Below are positions 1-8,251 of a DNA stretch of 64,000 bases, one piece after another; the first letter of the stretch is position 1, and each line of letters starts with the position of its first letter. This stretch comes from Cryobacterium sp. Y11. GTDB lineage: Bacteria > Actinomycetota > Actinomycetes > Actinomycetales > Microbacteriaceae. Made by a program: the position numbers and the translations under genes. The stretch lies in NCBI RefSeq assembly GCF_002929535.1, contig NZ_PJJO01000051.1, forward strand, positions 62,001-126,000, read 5' to 3'. The notes under the pieces are model-generated. The model was given only the letters and a program-made list of their open reading frames with translations. It was not told where the DNA came from and ran no database searches.

Positions 1-409
1 CTTGCTGCCCGGCGGAGGATTCGCGCTGCTCGCGACGACCACCACGCGCGAACTCGAGGCAGAGGGCTTCGCCCGCGACCTCATTCGCGCCGTGCAAGAC
101 ACCCGCAAGTCGGCCGGTTTTCAGGTGAGCGACCGCATCCGTCTCGATCTGGTTTTTCAGAATGAAGCGGATGCCGACTCCTTCGACCTCGCCGTCGGGG
201 TCAACGTCGCGGCCGAAACCCTCGCCACGACGTTTGGCACCCATCGCCCGTCGCAGGGCGAATTTTCTGCCGCACTGCCCTCCGAATGGCTCGCAGCGCG
301 CGTTGGCGCGCCGGTCGAGCACTATGTCTGCTTTGAAGCCGACCACTATGTCAATCAGGGCGCCGTCATCGTGGCCGTCGCACGCGTGAATGGAGCCAAC
401 CTTGTCTGA
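1..409 (+). CDS. ileS: Isoleucyl-tRNA synthetase, C-terminal fragment (cut by window start)
   Basis: Only the last 135 or so codons are present; the gene begins before the window. The segment ELEAEGFARDLIRAVQDTRK near the start is typical of the C-terminal part of IleRS, downstream of the anticodon-binding domain. The enzyme charges tRNA-Ile in the cytoplasm. The last 20 bases overlap folC, which suggests translational coupling. Assignment rests on this motif and on the reading frame being open back to the window edge; the catalytic domain is not visible. Confidence 0.85.
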   Translation, partial: LLPGGGFALLATTTTRELEAEGFARDLIRAVQDTRKSAGFQVSDRIRLDLVFQNEADADSFDLAVGVNVAAETLATTFGTHRPSQGEFSAALPSEWLAARVGAPVEHYVCFEADHYVNQGAVIVAVARVNGANLV

Positions 410-1865
410 TATCGACAACCCCAACGACGACGCGCCCGTTGACGACGCTGCTGACTGGAAGAACATCACCGGTCGCGGCGATGATGACGAGCCGATGAAC
501 CAGCCGGCCCCGCTCGATGCTTTTCGGGAAGCCGGCGATGCCGTCTTCGCCGAACTATTGCTGCGGGTCGGGGAGGCCCAGCCGCAACCGCGACTGGCGC
601 CGACCCGCCGCGTTCTGGATTATCTCGGCGACCCGCAGACCTCGTATCCGATCATTCACATAGCCGGGACCAACGGCAAGACCAGCACGAGCCGCATTGT
701 CGAGAGCATTGTGCGCGCGTACGGTCTGCGCACCGGCCTGTTGACCAGCCCGCACCTGGTGCGGCTCAACGAGCGCATTGTCGTTGACGGCGAACCGATC
801 AGTGATCAGATTCTCGCCGCCAACTGGGCCGACATTCAGCCCTACCTGCAGATCGTCGACACGGAGCTCGAAACCGCCGGCGAGGTACCGCTGACCTTTT
901 TCGAGGCGCTCACCGTGCTCGCGTTCGCATGCTTTGCCGACGCACCGGTGGACGTTGCCGTGATCGAGGTCGGGATGGGCGGAGAGTGGGATTCCACCAA
1001 CGTCGCCGACGGACAGGTGGCCGTGTTCACCCCGATTGCCCTCGATCACACGCTGCGCCTCGGCAACACCGTCGCCGAGATCGCCCGCACCAAAAGCGGC
1101 ATCATCAAGCCGGCGGCATCCGTTGTTTCAGCGGCGCAGAGCCCGGATGTGCAGGCCGAACTCGATCGTGCAGCAGAACTGACCGAATCGAAACTGGTGC
1201 GTGAGAACGACGGTTTCGAGCTTGTCTCCAGCACCGTTGCCGTGGGTGGGCAGGTTATCTCGGTGCGCGGTCTCGCCGGTACATACAACGAACTGTTTCT
1301 GCCGCTCTACGGTACCCACCAGGCGCATAACGCGGCCCTGGCCATCGCGGCCGTCGAATCGTTTCTCGGTGCGGGGAGCCAGGCCCTGGTTGGCGACCTG
1401 CTCGCCGAAGGCCTCGCCACGGCGACGTCTCCCGGTCGACTGCAGCTCATCGGCATCGAACCGACCGTGCTCGTGGACGCCGCGCACAACCCGCACGGGG
1501 CAACGGCCCTCGCCGCAGCCCTCGAGGCCTACTTTGACTTCGACGAAATCGCCGTTGTCGTGGGAATTCTCGCCGACAAAGACGCTGCGGGCATCGTTGC
1601 CGCCCTCGCGCCCCAGGTCGACCGGTTCTACGTCACCGAGCCGCACTCCGAGCGGGCCACACGCATGGACGACCTCGCCGACAGCATCGCCGCGTGGACC
1701 AGCGACGAGGTCACCTTCCGCTTCGACGATCTGGCCGGTGCCCTCGAGAGCGCCCGCGAATGGGCCGGCGAGGCGCCCAAGCGCGCCGTGCTGGTCACTG
1801 GCTCGATCGTGCTCGTCGGCGAAGCGATCACCCTCGCTGCCGCCGGTGAGTGGATGGAGAAGTGA
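390..1865 (+). CDS. folC: Bifunctional folylpolyglutamate synthase / dihydrofolate synthase
   Basis: This 491-residue protein adds glutamate to dihydropteroate or folate using ATP, in the cytoplasm. The Mur-ligase-type ATP-binding loop GTNGKTS lies at residues 93-99, LLTSPHL follows about 20 residues later, and the C-terminal ligase domain carries VDAAHNPHG near residue 361. The first 50 residues are an acidic, probably disordered extension not needed for the fold. The ATG at 390 lies inside ileS; an internal start nearer the conserved domain cannot be excluded. The stop codon overlaps the next start (ATGA), so the genes are likely co-transcribed. Confidence 0.93.
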   Translation: MEPTLSDIDNPNDDAPVDDAADWKNITGRGDDDEPMNQPAPLDAFREAGDAVFAELLLRVGEAQPQPRLAPTRRVLDYLGDPQTSYPIIHIAGTNGKTSTSRIVESIVRAYGLRTGLLTSPHLVRLNERIVVDGEPISDQILAANWADIQPYLQIVDTELETAGEVPLTFFEALTVLAFACFADAPVDVAVIEVGMGGEWDSTNVADGQVAVFTPIALDHTLRLGNTVAEIARTKSGIIKPAASVVSAAQSPDVQAELDRAAELTESKLVRENDGFELVSSTVAVGGQVISVRGLAGTYNELFLPLYGTHQAHNAALAIAAVESFLGAGSQALVGDLLAEGLATATSPGRLQLIGIEPTVLVDAAHNPHGATALAAALEAYFDFDEIAVVVGILADKDAAGIVAALAPQVDRFYVTEPHSERATRMDDLADSIAAWTSDEVTFRFDDLAGALESAREWAGEAPKRAVLVTGSIVLVGEAITLAAAGEWMEK

Positions 1866-2239
1866 TGAGGCCGCGCTCGGTCACACGCTCCCTCGCCACG
1901 ATCCTGCTCGGGTTCGAAACGATCGTCGTCTTTCTGGGCGCAGTGGTCACCCTGGGCCTCGTGTCCGTTTCCACCGAACCGACATCGGTCTCGCCGCTCT
2001 TCGTGATCATCGGCGGTGTGCTGCTCTGCCTGGCTATGGTCGCCGTGATCGGCCTGCTCCGTTTCAGCTGGTCGTATCCGATCGGCTGGGCGCTTCAGGC
2101 GATCATTATTGCCACTGGGTTCGTCACCCCGGCCATGTTTTTCGTTGGCGCCCTGTTTGCCGCCATGTGGACATACTGCATGATCATGGGCTCACGACTA
2201 GATCACCCGCATCCAGATCAACCCAAGGAGATTATATGA
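1865..2239 (+). CDS. DUF4233 family small membrane protein
   Basis: This is a 124-residue protein with about four hydrophobic segments and no recognisable catalytic motif. Its position between folC and ndk and the opening pattern RSVTRSLATILLGFETIVVF match the actinobacterial DUF4233 family, whose function is unknown. The ATG at 1865 overlaps the folC stop as ATGA; in-frame GTG at 1862 and ATG at 1850 are alternatives. Its own stop overlaps the ndk start in the same way, so folC, this gene and ndk look translationally coupled. Confidence 0.8.
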   Translation: MRPRSVTRSLATILLGFETIVVFLGAVVTLGLVSVSTEPTSVSPLFVIIGGVLLCLAMVAVIGLLRFSWSYPIGWALQAIIIATGFVTPAMFFVGALFAAMWTYCMIMGSRLDHPHPDQPKEII

Positions 2240-2658
2240 ACACCCAGGTCGAAGAAACCCTCGTTTTGGTCAAGCCTGATGGGGTTGCCCGCAACCTGAC
2301 CGGTGAAATTTTACGCCGCATCGAGGCCAAGGGATATTCCCTGGTTGACGTGAAGCTGGTCGAACCCGACCGAACGCTCCTTGCCGCGCACTACGCAGAG
2401 CACGAGGGAAAGCCGTTCTACGAGCCACTGGTCGAATTTATGGAGAGCGGCCCGATCGTCGCGTTCCGCGTTGCCGGCAATCGGGTCATTGAGGGATTCC
2501 GTGCCATCGCCGGCACCACCGACCCGACCACAGCAGCGCCCGGTACCATCCGCGGTGACCTCGGTCGCGACTGGGGCGTGAAGGTTCAGCAGAACCTGGT
2601 GCACGGCTCCGATTCACCCGAATCCGCAGCCCGCGAGCTCGCGCTCTGGTTCAACTGA
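2236..2658 (+). CDS. ndk: Nucleoside diphosphate kinase
   Basis: The 140-residue enzyme transfers the gamma phosphate of ATP to other nucleoside diphosphates through a phosphohistidine. The expected signatures are present: ETLVLVKPDGVARN at the start, PGTIRGDLG near residue 102 and the active-site histidine H123 in NLVHGSDSPES. A good Shine-Dalgarno (AAGGAG) lies 6 nt before the ATG. Length matches the family. It is the last gene of the folC operon and is followed by a strong hairpin. Confidence 0.97.
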   Translation: MNTQVEETLVLVKPDGVARNLTGEILRRIEAKGYSLVDVKLVEPDRTLLAAHYAEHEGKPFYEPLVEFMESGPIVAFRVAGNRVIEGFRAIAGTTDPTTAAPGTIRGDLGRDWGVKVQQNLVHGSDSPESAARELALWFN

Positions 2659-2683
2659 CTGGTCGCATTTTCACCCTGCGCCG

Positions 2684-2733
2684 GTGCTGCGCCGCTACGC
2701 GGGAGGCCCAACTCCCGCGTAGCGGCGCAGCAC
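2684..2733. terminator. Perfect 21-bp inverted repeat between convergent genes
   Basis: The arms at 2684-2704 and 2713-2733 are exactly complementary, with an 8-nt loop. It sits between the end of ndk (plus) and the end of the VKOR gene (minus), so it could terminate both. There is no T tract on the plus side after the stem, so factor-independent termination is not assured. Confidence 0.6.
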
Positions 2734-2771
2734 CCGCGCGACTCGTGACGTGCGATGCGGCGCAGCAGACC

Positions 2772-3371
2772 TTACAGGCGGTTCAACACGTCCATGTTGA
2801 CCTGGGCAACGATGAAGAACGCGATATAGCAAACAATGGTGATGACAAACATCCAGGAATAGGCCGCAGCGGCGATGCGGCGAACGGATGCCCCACCCGG
2901 CAAATACCCCACCTTAAAGTTGTACAGCGTGACGGCTAAAAAGACCGGAATGGTCACCGCCCAAGTCACCATGCACCAGGGGCACAACACATCGAGCACG
3001 AAGATGCTCTGGGCAATCAGCCAGATCACAAACACCATCGCGCCGAGCACGCCAACATTGAGGCCGACCCAAAACCAGCGCGCAAACCGGGCGCCAGCCA
3101 GAATAACCACGCCGATAGTAATCACAACGCTCCAGGCGGCGAGCCCGAGTAGCGAATTGGGAAAGCCCAAAATGGCTCCCTGTGGCGACGAGAGATTCGT
3201 CGCACAGCCGATCAACACACTGAAGTTGCAGCTCAGCTGCGCATTGGGATCTTCCAACAGATGAATCTTGTCGAGCGTGAGCGCTAATGCAGCGGAAAAA
3301 GCAATGATCCCCGCGATGATCAGGAAAAAAGCCAGTCCAGTTGGACGGTGATAACGCTCTGTCTGTGGCAC
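2772..3371 (-). CDS. Vitamin K epoxide reductase (VKOR) family membrane protein
   Basis: The 199-residue integral membrane protein has about five hydrophobic segments and the four cysteines of bacterial VKOR: a loop pair C48 and C56, and the CPWC redox centre C130-C133. In actinobacteria VKOR reoxidises a DsbA-like thioredoxin-fold partner and so drives disulfide bond formation outside the membrane. The GTG at 3371 is chosen because the reading frame upstream lacks family similarity and a G-rich stretch precedes it; the open frame extends further. No DsbA-like partner is adjacent. The quinone-linked role is family knowledge, not visible here. Confidence 0.88.
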   Translation of the reverse strand: MPQTERYHRPTGLAFFLIIAGIIAFSAALALTLDKIHLLEDPNAQLSCNFSVLIGCATNLSSPQGAILGFPNSLLGLAAWSVVITIGVVILAGARFARWFWVGLNVGVLGAMVFVIWLIAQSIFVLDVLCPWCMVTWAVTIPVFLAVTLYNFKVGYLPGGASVRRIAAAAYSWMFVITIVCYIAFFIVAQVNMDVLNRL

Positions 3372-3688
3372 GCCCCCGATTATGCCACGCGTGCGGCGTG
3401 GCTTTGTGCGAATACATGCGATAATCGTGGGTAGTCGTTGAGCCGCGCTCAAGCAGACGCCACAGAGTTTAATGAGTACAGAGCTTAATGGGCAACAGTC
3501 GCCCAGCACATGGGTCCCACGACCCGACGTATTCGCAACCAGAGCACCGGTCTCCGAGTACCACCAGAGATCAAAGCCGGTTGCAGAAGTAAAAGATTCG
3601 CGGTGTTTACACGCAGGTGAAAATATCGCACGAGAGAGTAACCGGTGGGTGGCGCGGTCGCCCACAGCGGTCAAGGAGCGCACCAGTG
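3372..3688 (+). promoter_or_regulatory. Divergent intergenic region with putative extended -10 promoter and long rne leader
   Basis: This 317-bp stretch holds no convincing gene. An extended -10 element (TGCGATAAT) lies at 3417-3425 with no good -35, which would give a leader of roughly 255 nt before rne. A ribosome-binding AAGGAG at 3673-3678 ends it. Long leaders are known to mediate RNase E autoregulation in enterobacteria; whether that holds here is inference. Confidence 0.4.
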
Positions 3689-6427
3689 ATGGTGGAAGAC
3701 AACGAAAACAAAAAACGCAAGAGCCTATTTGGTACTCGTCGCGCCGCCCGGAAAACACCGGTGACGGTGCCGAGTGTTGCTGCGCCGAGCGTTGACCTGC
3801 CGACAGTTGAGGAGCCGGCTGCTGCTGAGGCAGTGGCGCCAGCACCCGACAAAGTGATCATCGCCGAGTACAACAACGTCACCGGAGCCCAGCAGATGAT
3901 TGACGCAACGAACGATTCGAGTCAGAACAGCACCGCCGAGACTCCCATTCCGGCCCCGGTACGAACGTCGTTCTCCCTACTGTTCCAGGCGCCGGAGATT
4001 CTGCCGCTGCCGGCGCGCACGGGCATCCGTTCGTCGCAGCAGCACCAACACGAACTCGGTGACGACGATTTCGAGGAAGAGGCGACAAGCGTTCGTCGCC
4101 GCGCTCGTCGTCGCACCGGCGATGAGAACCGTTCGGGGACCGACGACCCAGCCAACACGGTCGTCAAGGTGCGTGCCCCGCGCGAACCCGAACTCATCAC
4201 CGAACCTCAGCGCATCAAGGGCTCTACTCGGATCGAAGCCAAGAAACAGCGTCGCCGCGACGGCCGCGATGCCGGACGCCGCCGCCCCGTCATCACGGAG
4301 GCCGAATTTCTCGCCCGCCGGGAGTCCGTCGACCGTCTCATGGTCGTGCGCGCCAAGCACAACAAGATTCAGATCGGTGTGCTTGAAGACGGCGTGCTGG
4401 TCGAGCACTACGTTGCCAAGAATCAAGACGCGTCGCTCATTGGCAATGTGTACCTCGGCCGCGTGCAGAACGTGCTTCCGAGCATGGAAGCCGCGTTCGT
4501 TGACATCGGGCGTGGCCGCAACGCTGTGCTGTATTCCGGTGAGGTCGACTGGGACGCCGCCGCCGAGAACTCCGGCAGCAGCAACCAGGCTCGGCGCATC
4601 GAGCTCGCGCTCAAGCCCGGCGACAAGGTGCTCGTGCAGGTGACTAAGGATCCGATCGGTCACAAGGGCGCCCGGCTCACCAGCCAGGTCTCGTTGCCCG
4701 GCCGATACCTCGTGTACGTGCCGAACGGTTCGATGAACGGCATCAGTCGCAAGCTGCCAGACACCGAGCGGGTACGCCTGAAGAAGATCCTCAAGGAGGT
4801 TCTGCCAGACAACGTCGGCGTCATCGTGCGCACCGCCGCCGAGGGAGCCACCGACGAGCAACTCACCGTCGACGTCGACCGGCTGCGGCTGCAGTGGGCC
4901 AGCATCGCCGAGCAGGTCGAAACGGCCCAGGCCCCCGCCGAATTGCACAGCGAGCCTGACCTGCTGGTCAAGATCGTGCGCGACGTCTTCAACGAAGATT
5001 TCCAGCGGATGATCGTGGCCGGCCCCGACGTGCGCTCCACCATCGAGACCTATCTCAGCCAGGTTGCTCCCGACTTGCTCCAGCGCGTCGAAACCTACGA
5101 GGGCGAGGTCGATGCTTTCGACGAGTTCCGCATCTCCGAGCAGATTGAAAAGGCACTCGACCGCAAGGTTTGGCTGCCGTCCGGTGGATCCCTCGTGATC
5201 GACCGCACCGAAGCCATGACCGTCGTCGACGTCAACACCGGCAAGTTCGTTGGCAGCGGCGGAAACCTCGAAGAAACCGTCACCAAGAACAACCTCGAAG
5301 CTGCCGAAGAAATCGTGCGCCAGCTACGCCTGCGCGACATTGGCGGCATCATCGTCGTCGACTTCATCGACATGGTGCTCGAGAGCAACCGCGACCTCGT
5401 ATCGCGTCGCTTGATCGAGTGCCTCAGCCGCGACCGCACCAAGCACCAGGTGGCCGAGGTCACCTCGCTCGGGCTCGTACAAATGACGCGCAAGAAGCTC
5501 GGCCTCGGACTGCTCGAATCGTTCAGCGAAAACTGCGAGGCCTGTGCCGGCCGTGGCATCGTGATTCACCACGACCCGGTGATCAAGCACCGCCAGACCG
5601 CCCAGCCGCCGCAGGAACGCCGCCCGCGCGCCAAGGGCGGCAACGGCGCCTCCACCAATAACGGTGGCGGCAACGGCCGCGAAAACTCGGGCCAACGGGA
5701 CGGGTTGAACCGGGACGGCTTCACCGCCGGTTTCGATGCGCCTAAGACTGGTCAGGGCACGCACGGCATTACCGAGGACGCCAAGCACGCCCTCGCGCAG
5801 ATTGCAGCGCGCACTATCACCCGCACCGGCTCGATCGCGATCGTCACGCCCGAAGCGGTTGCGGTTGCCGATGCGATCGATCAGGTCAGCGTCGATCAGG
5901 TCAGCACCGATCAGGTCAGCACCGAGCCAGTCAGTACCGAGCAGGTCGAGCCGGCCATCGCTGAGCGTTCTCGCGGTCGCCAGTCACGGTCACGCGGTGG
6001 GCGCAGCCAGCAGTCGCGGTCCGAACAGGCCAGGGCCCGTTTGGCCAGCACGGAACAAGCCAGCGCCGAAGCCAGCGCCGAACAACACGCGAAGGCAGAG
6101 CAGGCTCCCGTCACTGCTCCGGCCAACGACGCTCCGGCCATCACTCCCGCTGCCGACACTAACGACAGCTCGGAGTCCGTCGATATCCTCGACATTCCGC
6201 TGAAGAAGTCGACGCATAACACGCGGCGGCCGAGCAAGCAGATCACCGATCAGCTACTCGACTCCGTGCTCGACTCCCTTCCGGAACCGAAGCAGCCTGG
6301 CCAAGGCCGTGCACGCAGCCGTCGCGTGACGACCGCCGGCGGTGCCACCGGTCAGGCCATTCTGACCGCGGCTGGTTCGGCGACGTCCGCCGCCGCTGTT
6401 TCCAGCCAACAGCCGCTCGGCGAGTAG
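3689..6427 (+). CDS. rne: Ribonuclease E/G family endoribonuclease
   Basis: This 912-residue protein is the main single-strand endoribonuclease for mRNA decay and rRNA/tRNA processing. A disordered, charged N-terminal extension of about 210 residues precedes an S1-type RNA-binding region (about 216-300). The catalytic core carries the two metal-binding aspartates D514 (VVDVNTG) and D558 (IVVDFIDM), and a zinc-link CEACAGRG near 616. A low-complexity C-terminal tail of about 290 residues follows, rich in Q, S, A and R. The N- and C-terminal flanking of the core is the usual actinobacterial arrangement. ATG 3689 is chosen because AAGGAG lies 10 nt upstream; the frame is open to 3617. Confidence 0.95.
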   Translation: MVEDNENKKRKSLFGTRRAARKTPVTVPSVAAPSVDLPTVEEPAAAEAVAPAPDKVIIAEYNNVTGAQQMIDATNDSSQNSTAETPIPAPVRTSFSLLFQAPEILPLPARTGIRSSQQHQHELGDDDFEEEATSVRRRARRRTGDENRSGTDDPANTVVKVRAPREPELITEPQRIKGSTRIEAKKQRRRDGRDAGRRRPVITEAEFLARRESVDRLMVVRAKHNKIQIGVLEDGVLVEHYVAKNQDASLIGNVYLGRVQNVLPSMEAAFVDIGRGRNAVLYSGEVDWDAAAENSGSSNQARRIELALKPGDKVLVQVTKDPIGHKGARLTSQVSLPGRYLVYVPNGSMNGISRKLPDTERVRLKKILKEVLPDNVGVIVRTAAEGATDEQLTVDVDRLRLQWASIAEQVETAQAPAELHSEPDLLVKIVRDVFNEDFQRMIVAGPDVRSTIETYLSQVAPDLLQRVETYEGEVDAFDEFRISEQIEKALDRKVWLPSGGSLVIDRTEAMTVVDVNTGKFVGSGGNLEETVTKNNLEAAEEIVRQLRLRDIGGIIVVDFIDMVLESNRDLVSRRLIECLSRDRTKHQVAEVTSLGLVQMTRKKLGLGLLESFSENCEACAGRGIVIHHDPVIKHRQTAQPPQERRPRAKGGNGASTNNGGGNGRENSGQRDGLNRDGFTAGFDAPKTGQGTHGITEDAKHALAQIAARTITRTGSIAIVTPEAVAVADAIDQVSVDQVSTDQVSTEPVSTEQVEPAIAERSRGRQSRSRGGRSQQSRSEQARARLASTEQASAEASAEQHAKAEQAPVTAPANDAPAITPAADTNDSSESVDILDIPLKKSTHNTRRPSKQITDQLLDSVLDSLPEPKQPGQGRARSRRVTTAGGATGQAILTAAGSATSAAAVSSQQPLGE
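5879..5938 (+). repeat. Four 15-bp tandem repeats inside rne
   Basis: Units of GATCAGGTCAGCACC begin at 5879, 5894, 5909 and 5924; two are identical and two have changed bases. They encode a repeated pentapeptide (DQVST and variants) in the disordered tail, so changes in copy number would stay in frame. Confidence 0.85.
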
Positions 6428-6447
6428 GCGCCGAAACAAGTTAGACG

Positions 6448-7494
6448 GTGACGCACCTCGGCAACCACGTCCCCCTCCCGCGGCGATGGCCTCTTGGCCT
6501 CACCGCGGGGGTAGCGGTAGTACTCACTGTTTTCGTAGCGCGGGCGCTATCGCCGGGCTTCGTCGACGCGCAGCTGAGCGGCTTTCAGCTGCCCGATCGG
6601 GTGCAGGACACCCTCACCCTCGCGATCAGCGTCATCATCGAGTCGGTGCCCTTCGTCTTCTTGGGCATTCTGCTCTCGGCGGTCGTGCAGGTCTGGTTGC
6701 CGCCCGGCGTTCTTGCTCGGCATCTGCCACATAACCCCATTCTGCGGCGTGCGTCGATTTCACTGCTCGGCATGTTCTTTCCAGTCTGCGAATGCGGCAA
6801 TGTTCCGCTCGCTCGCGGATTCATGGTCGGCGGGTTCACCGTTTCCGAATCCATCACGTTCCTGCTCGCCGCGCCCATCCTGAACCCCATCACCATCATC
6901 ACGACACACCAAGCCTTTGGCTGGGACGGTCATATTTTGGTGGCGAGATTGGTCGGCGGATTTCTCATCGCCAACGTCGTCGGCTGGCTATTCAGTAAGC
7001 ATCCCGACCCGCAGAGCCTACTGACGACCCGGTTCGCCGCAGCGTGCGCTGTCGGTTCGACCAGCGGTCACGATCATGAGCATGCGCGCGAGAGCCGGTT
7101 CGGCCGCACCACCGAGATCTTCATTCGCGAAACGTCGGTCATCATGCCGGCCCTGTTCATCGGTTCCGCCGTAGCTGCCCTCACCCAGGTTTTCGTGCCG
7201 CGCTCGGTGTTGCTTGCCCTCGGCAGCAACCCTGTCTGGTCCGTTCTGGCCATGATGGCCCTCGCCTTTATCGTGGCGGTCTGCTCCAACGTCGATGCCT
7301 TTTTCGTGCTGTCCTTCGGTAGCACCTTTCTTCCCGGTGGCATCGTGGCCTTTCTCGTCTTCGGCGCCCTGATCGACGTGAAGATGCTGGCCCTCATGCG
7401 CACGACATTCACGAGCCGCACCCTCGTTCACATCACCGTGGTGGTCGGCCTGATGAGCGCGGCGCTCGGCTTGTTGGTGAACTATGCGGCGTAG
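6448..7494 (+). CDS. Membrane permease of the ArsP/YraQ (DUF318) family
   Basis: This 348-residue polytopic protein has about eight membrane segments in two similar halves. The cysteine motif PVCECGNVPLARG near residue 112 and the pattern FLLAAPILNPITI are hallmarks of the ArsP_1 permease family. Some family members export trivalent organoarsenicals, others have unknown substrates; a histidine-rich stretch (SGHDHEHARE) sits in the central cytoplasmic loop and could bind metal. It starts with GTG 20 nt after rne and its end overlaps the TIGR03943 gene, its usual partner. The substrate is unknown. Confidence 0.85.
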   Translation: MTHLGNHVPLPRRWPLGLTAGVAVVLTVFVARALSPGFVDAQLSGFQLPDRVQDTLTLAISVIIESVPFVFLGILLSAVVQVWLPPGVLARHLPHNPILRRASISLLGMFFPVCECGNVPLARGFMVGGFTVSESITFLLAAPILNPITIITTHQAFGWDGHILVARLVGGFLIANVVGWLFSKHPDPQSLLTTRFAAACAVGSTSGHDHEHARESRFGRTTEIFIRETSVIMPALFIGSAVAALTQVFVPRSVLLALGSNPVWSVLAMMALAFIVAVCSNVDAFFVLSFGSTFLPGGIVAFLVFGALIDVKMLALMRTTFTSRTLVHITVVVGLMSAALGLLVNYAA

Positions 7495-8251
7495 TAGCGG
7501 ATGGGCTCTTCGGTATTGGGCCGAACGTTGGCAGGGGGTCCTGCTCAGCCTCGTGGTCGTGGTGGCCACTCTCTGGCTCGGCCTGAGCGGCCAGCTCGGG
7601 CTGTACATCCACCCGCGTTACTTCGTATTCACGATGGCTATGGCTGTTGTTGGGCTCGTGCTGGTGAGCGCCGGTTTCGCCCGCCGCCGTCACTTCGAGG
7701 TCGATCGCACCGGCCGAGTCGAAACGACTCTGACCGGTGTGGGCGTCGTTGTGCTGCTCATCATGGGCGTCGCCATGGTCGTGGTCCCGCCAACCACGCT
7801 GACCAGCGCCACCGCGACCCAGCGCGAGGTGAACTCGGGCGGACTCGGCACCGACGATGATGCCGAGCAGGCGGCGGCACTCATCGGCACCGGCGACTTC
7901 GAACAACTGAGCGTGCGGGAGTGGGTCTCCCTGCTCGCCCAATCCTCCGATCCAGCCTTTTACTCGGACAAGACCGCCCAGGTCTCCGGCTTCGTCACCC
8001 CCGATACCGGGGATCCGGAGAACGTGTTCTACGTAGCCCGCTTCGTTGTGACCTGTTGCGCCGTCGACGCCCAGCCGATCGGTGTCCCGGTCTATCTGCC
8101 TGGGTGGCAGACTGAGTACGAGGTCGATGACTGGGTACAGGTCACCGGTCGTTTTAACGTGAACGAGAGTGCTTCAGCCAGTGATGCCCTCGCGATCACA
8201 CCGGTAGAAATTCTGCCCGTCGACCAACCGAATGATCCCTATGTCTACTGA
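7484..8251 (+). CDS. TIGR03943 family putative permease subunit
   Basis: The 255-residue protein has two N-terminal membrane segments (about 17-35 and 42-62), a third near 80-100, and a C-terminal extracytoplasmic domain of about 140 residues. It overlaps the upstream ArsP-like gene by 11 bases, and the pair matches the two-gene permease system seen in many Gram-positives (compare Bacillus YcgQ/YcgR). The C-terminal domain ends in a pattern (VQVTGRF) resembling an OB-like fold. The transported molecule is unknown. Confidence 0.8.
   Translation: MRRSSGWALRYWAERWQGVLLSLVVVVATLWLGLSGQLGLYIHPRYFVFTMAMAVVGLVLVSAGFARRRHFEVDRTGRVETTLTGVGVVVLLIMGVAMVVVPPTTLTSATATQREVNSGGLGTDDDAEQAAALIGTGDFEQLSVREWVSLLAQSSDPAFYSDKTAQVSGFVTPDTGDPENVFYVARFVVTCCAVDAQPIGVPVYLPGWQTEYEVDDWVQVTGRFNVNESASASDALAITPVEILPVDQPNDPYVY

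Noticed and set aside
3372..3688. 6C-type small RNA in the rne upstream region
   Set aside because: Only one short C run is present and the two C-loop hairpins of 6C RNA are not seen.
3977..4948. 323-codon minus-strand open frame inside rne
   Set aside because: It is antisense to the well-supported RNase E core and has no homology; a shadow of high-GC codon usage.
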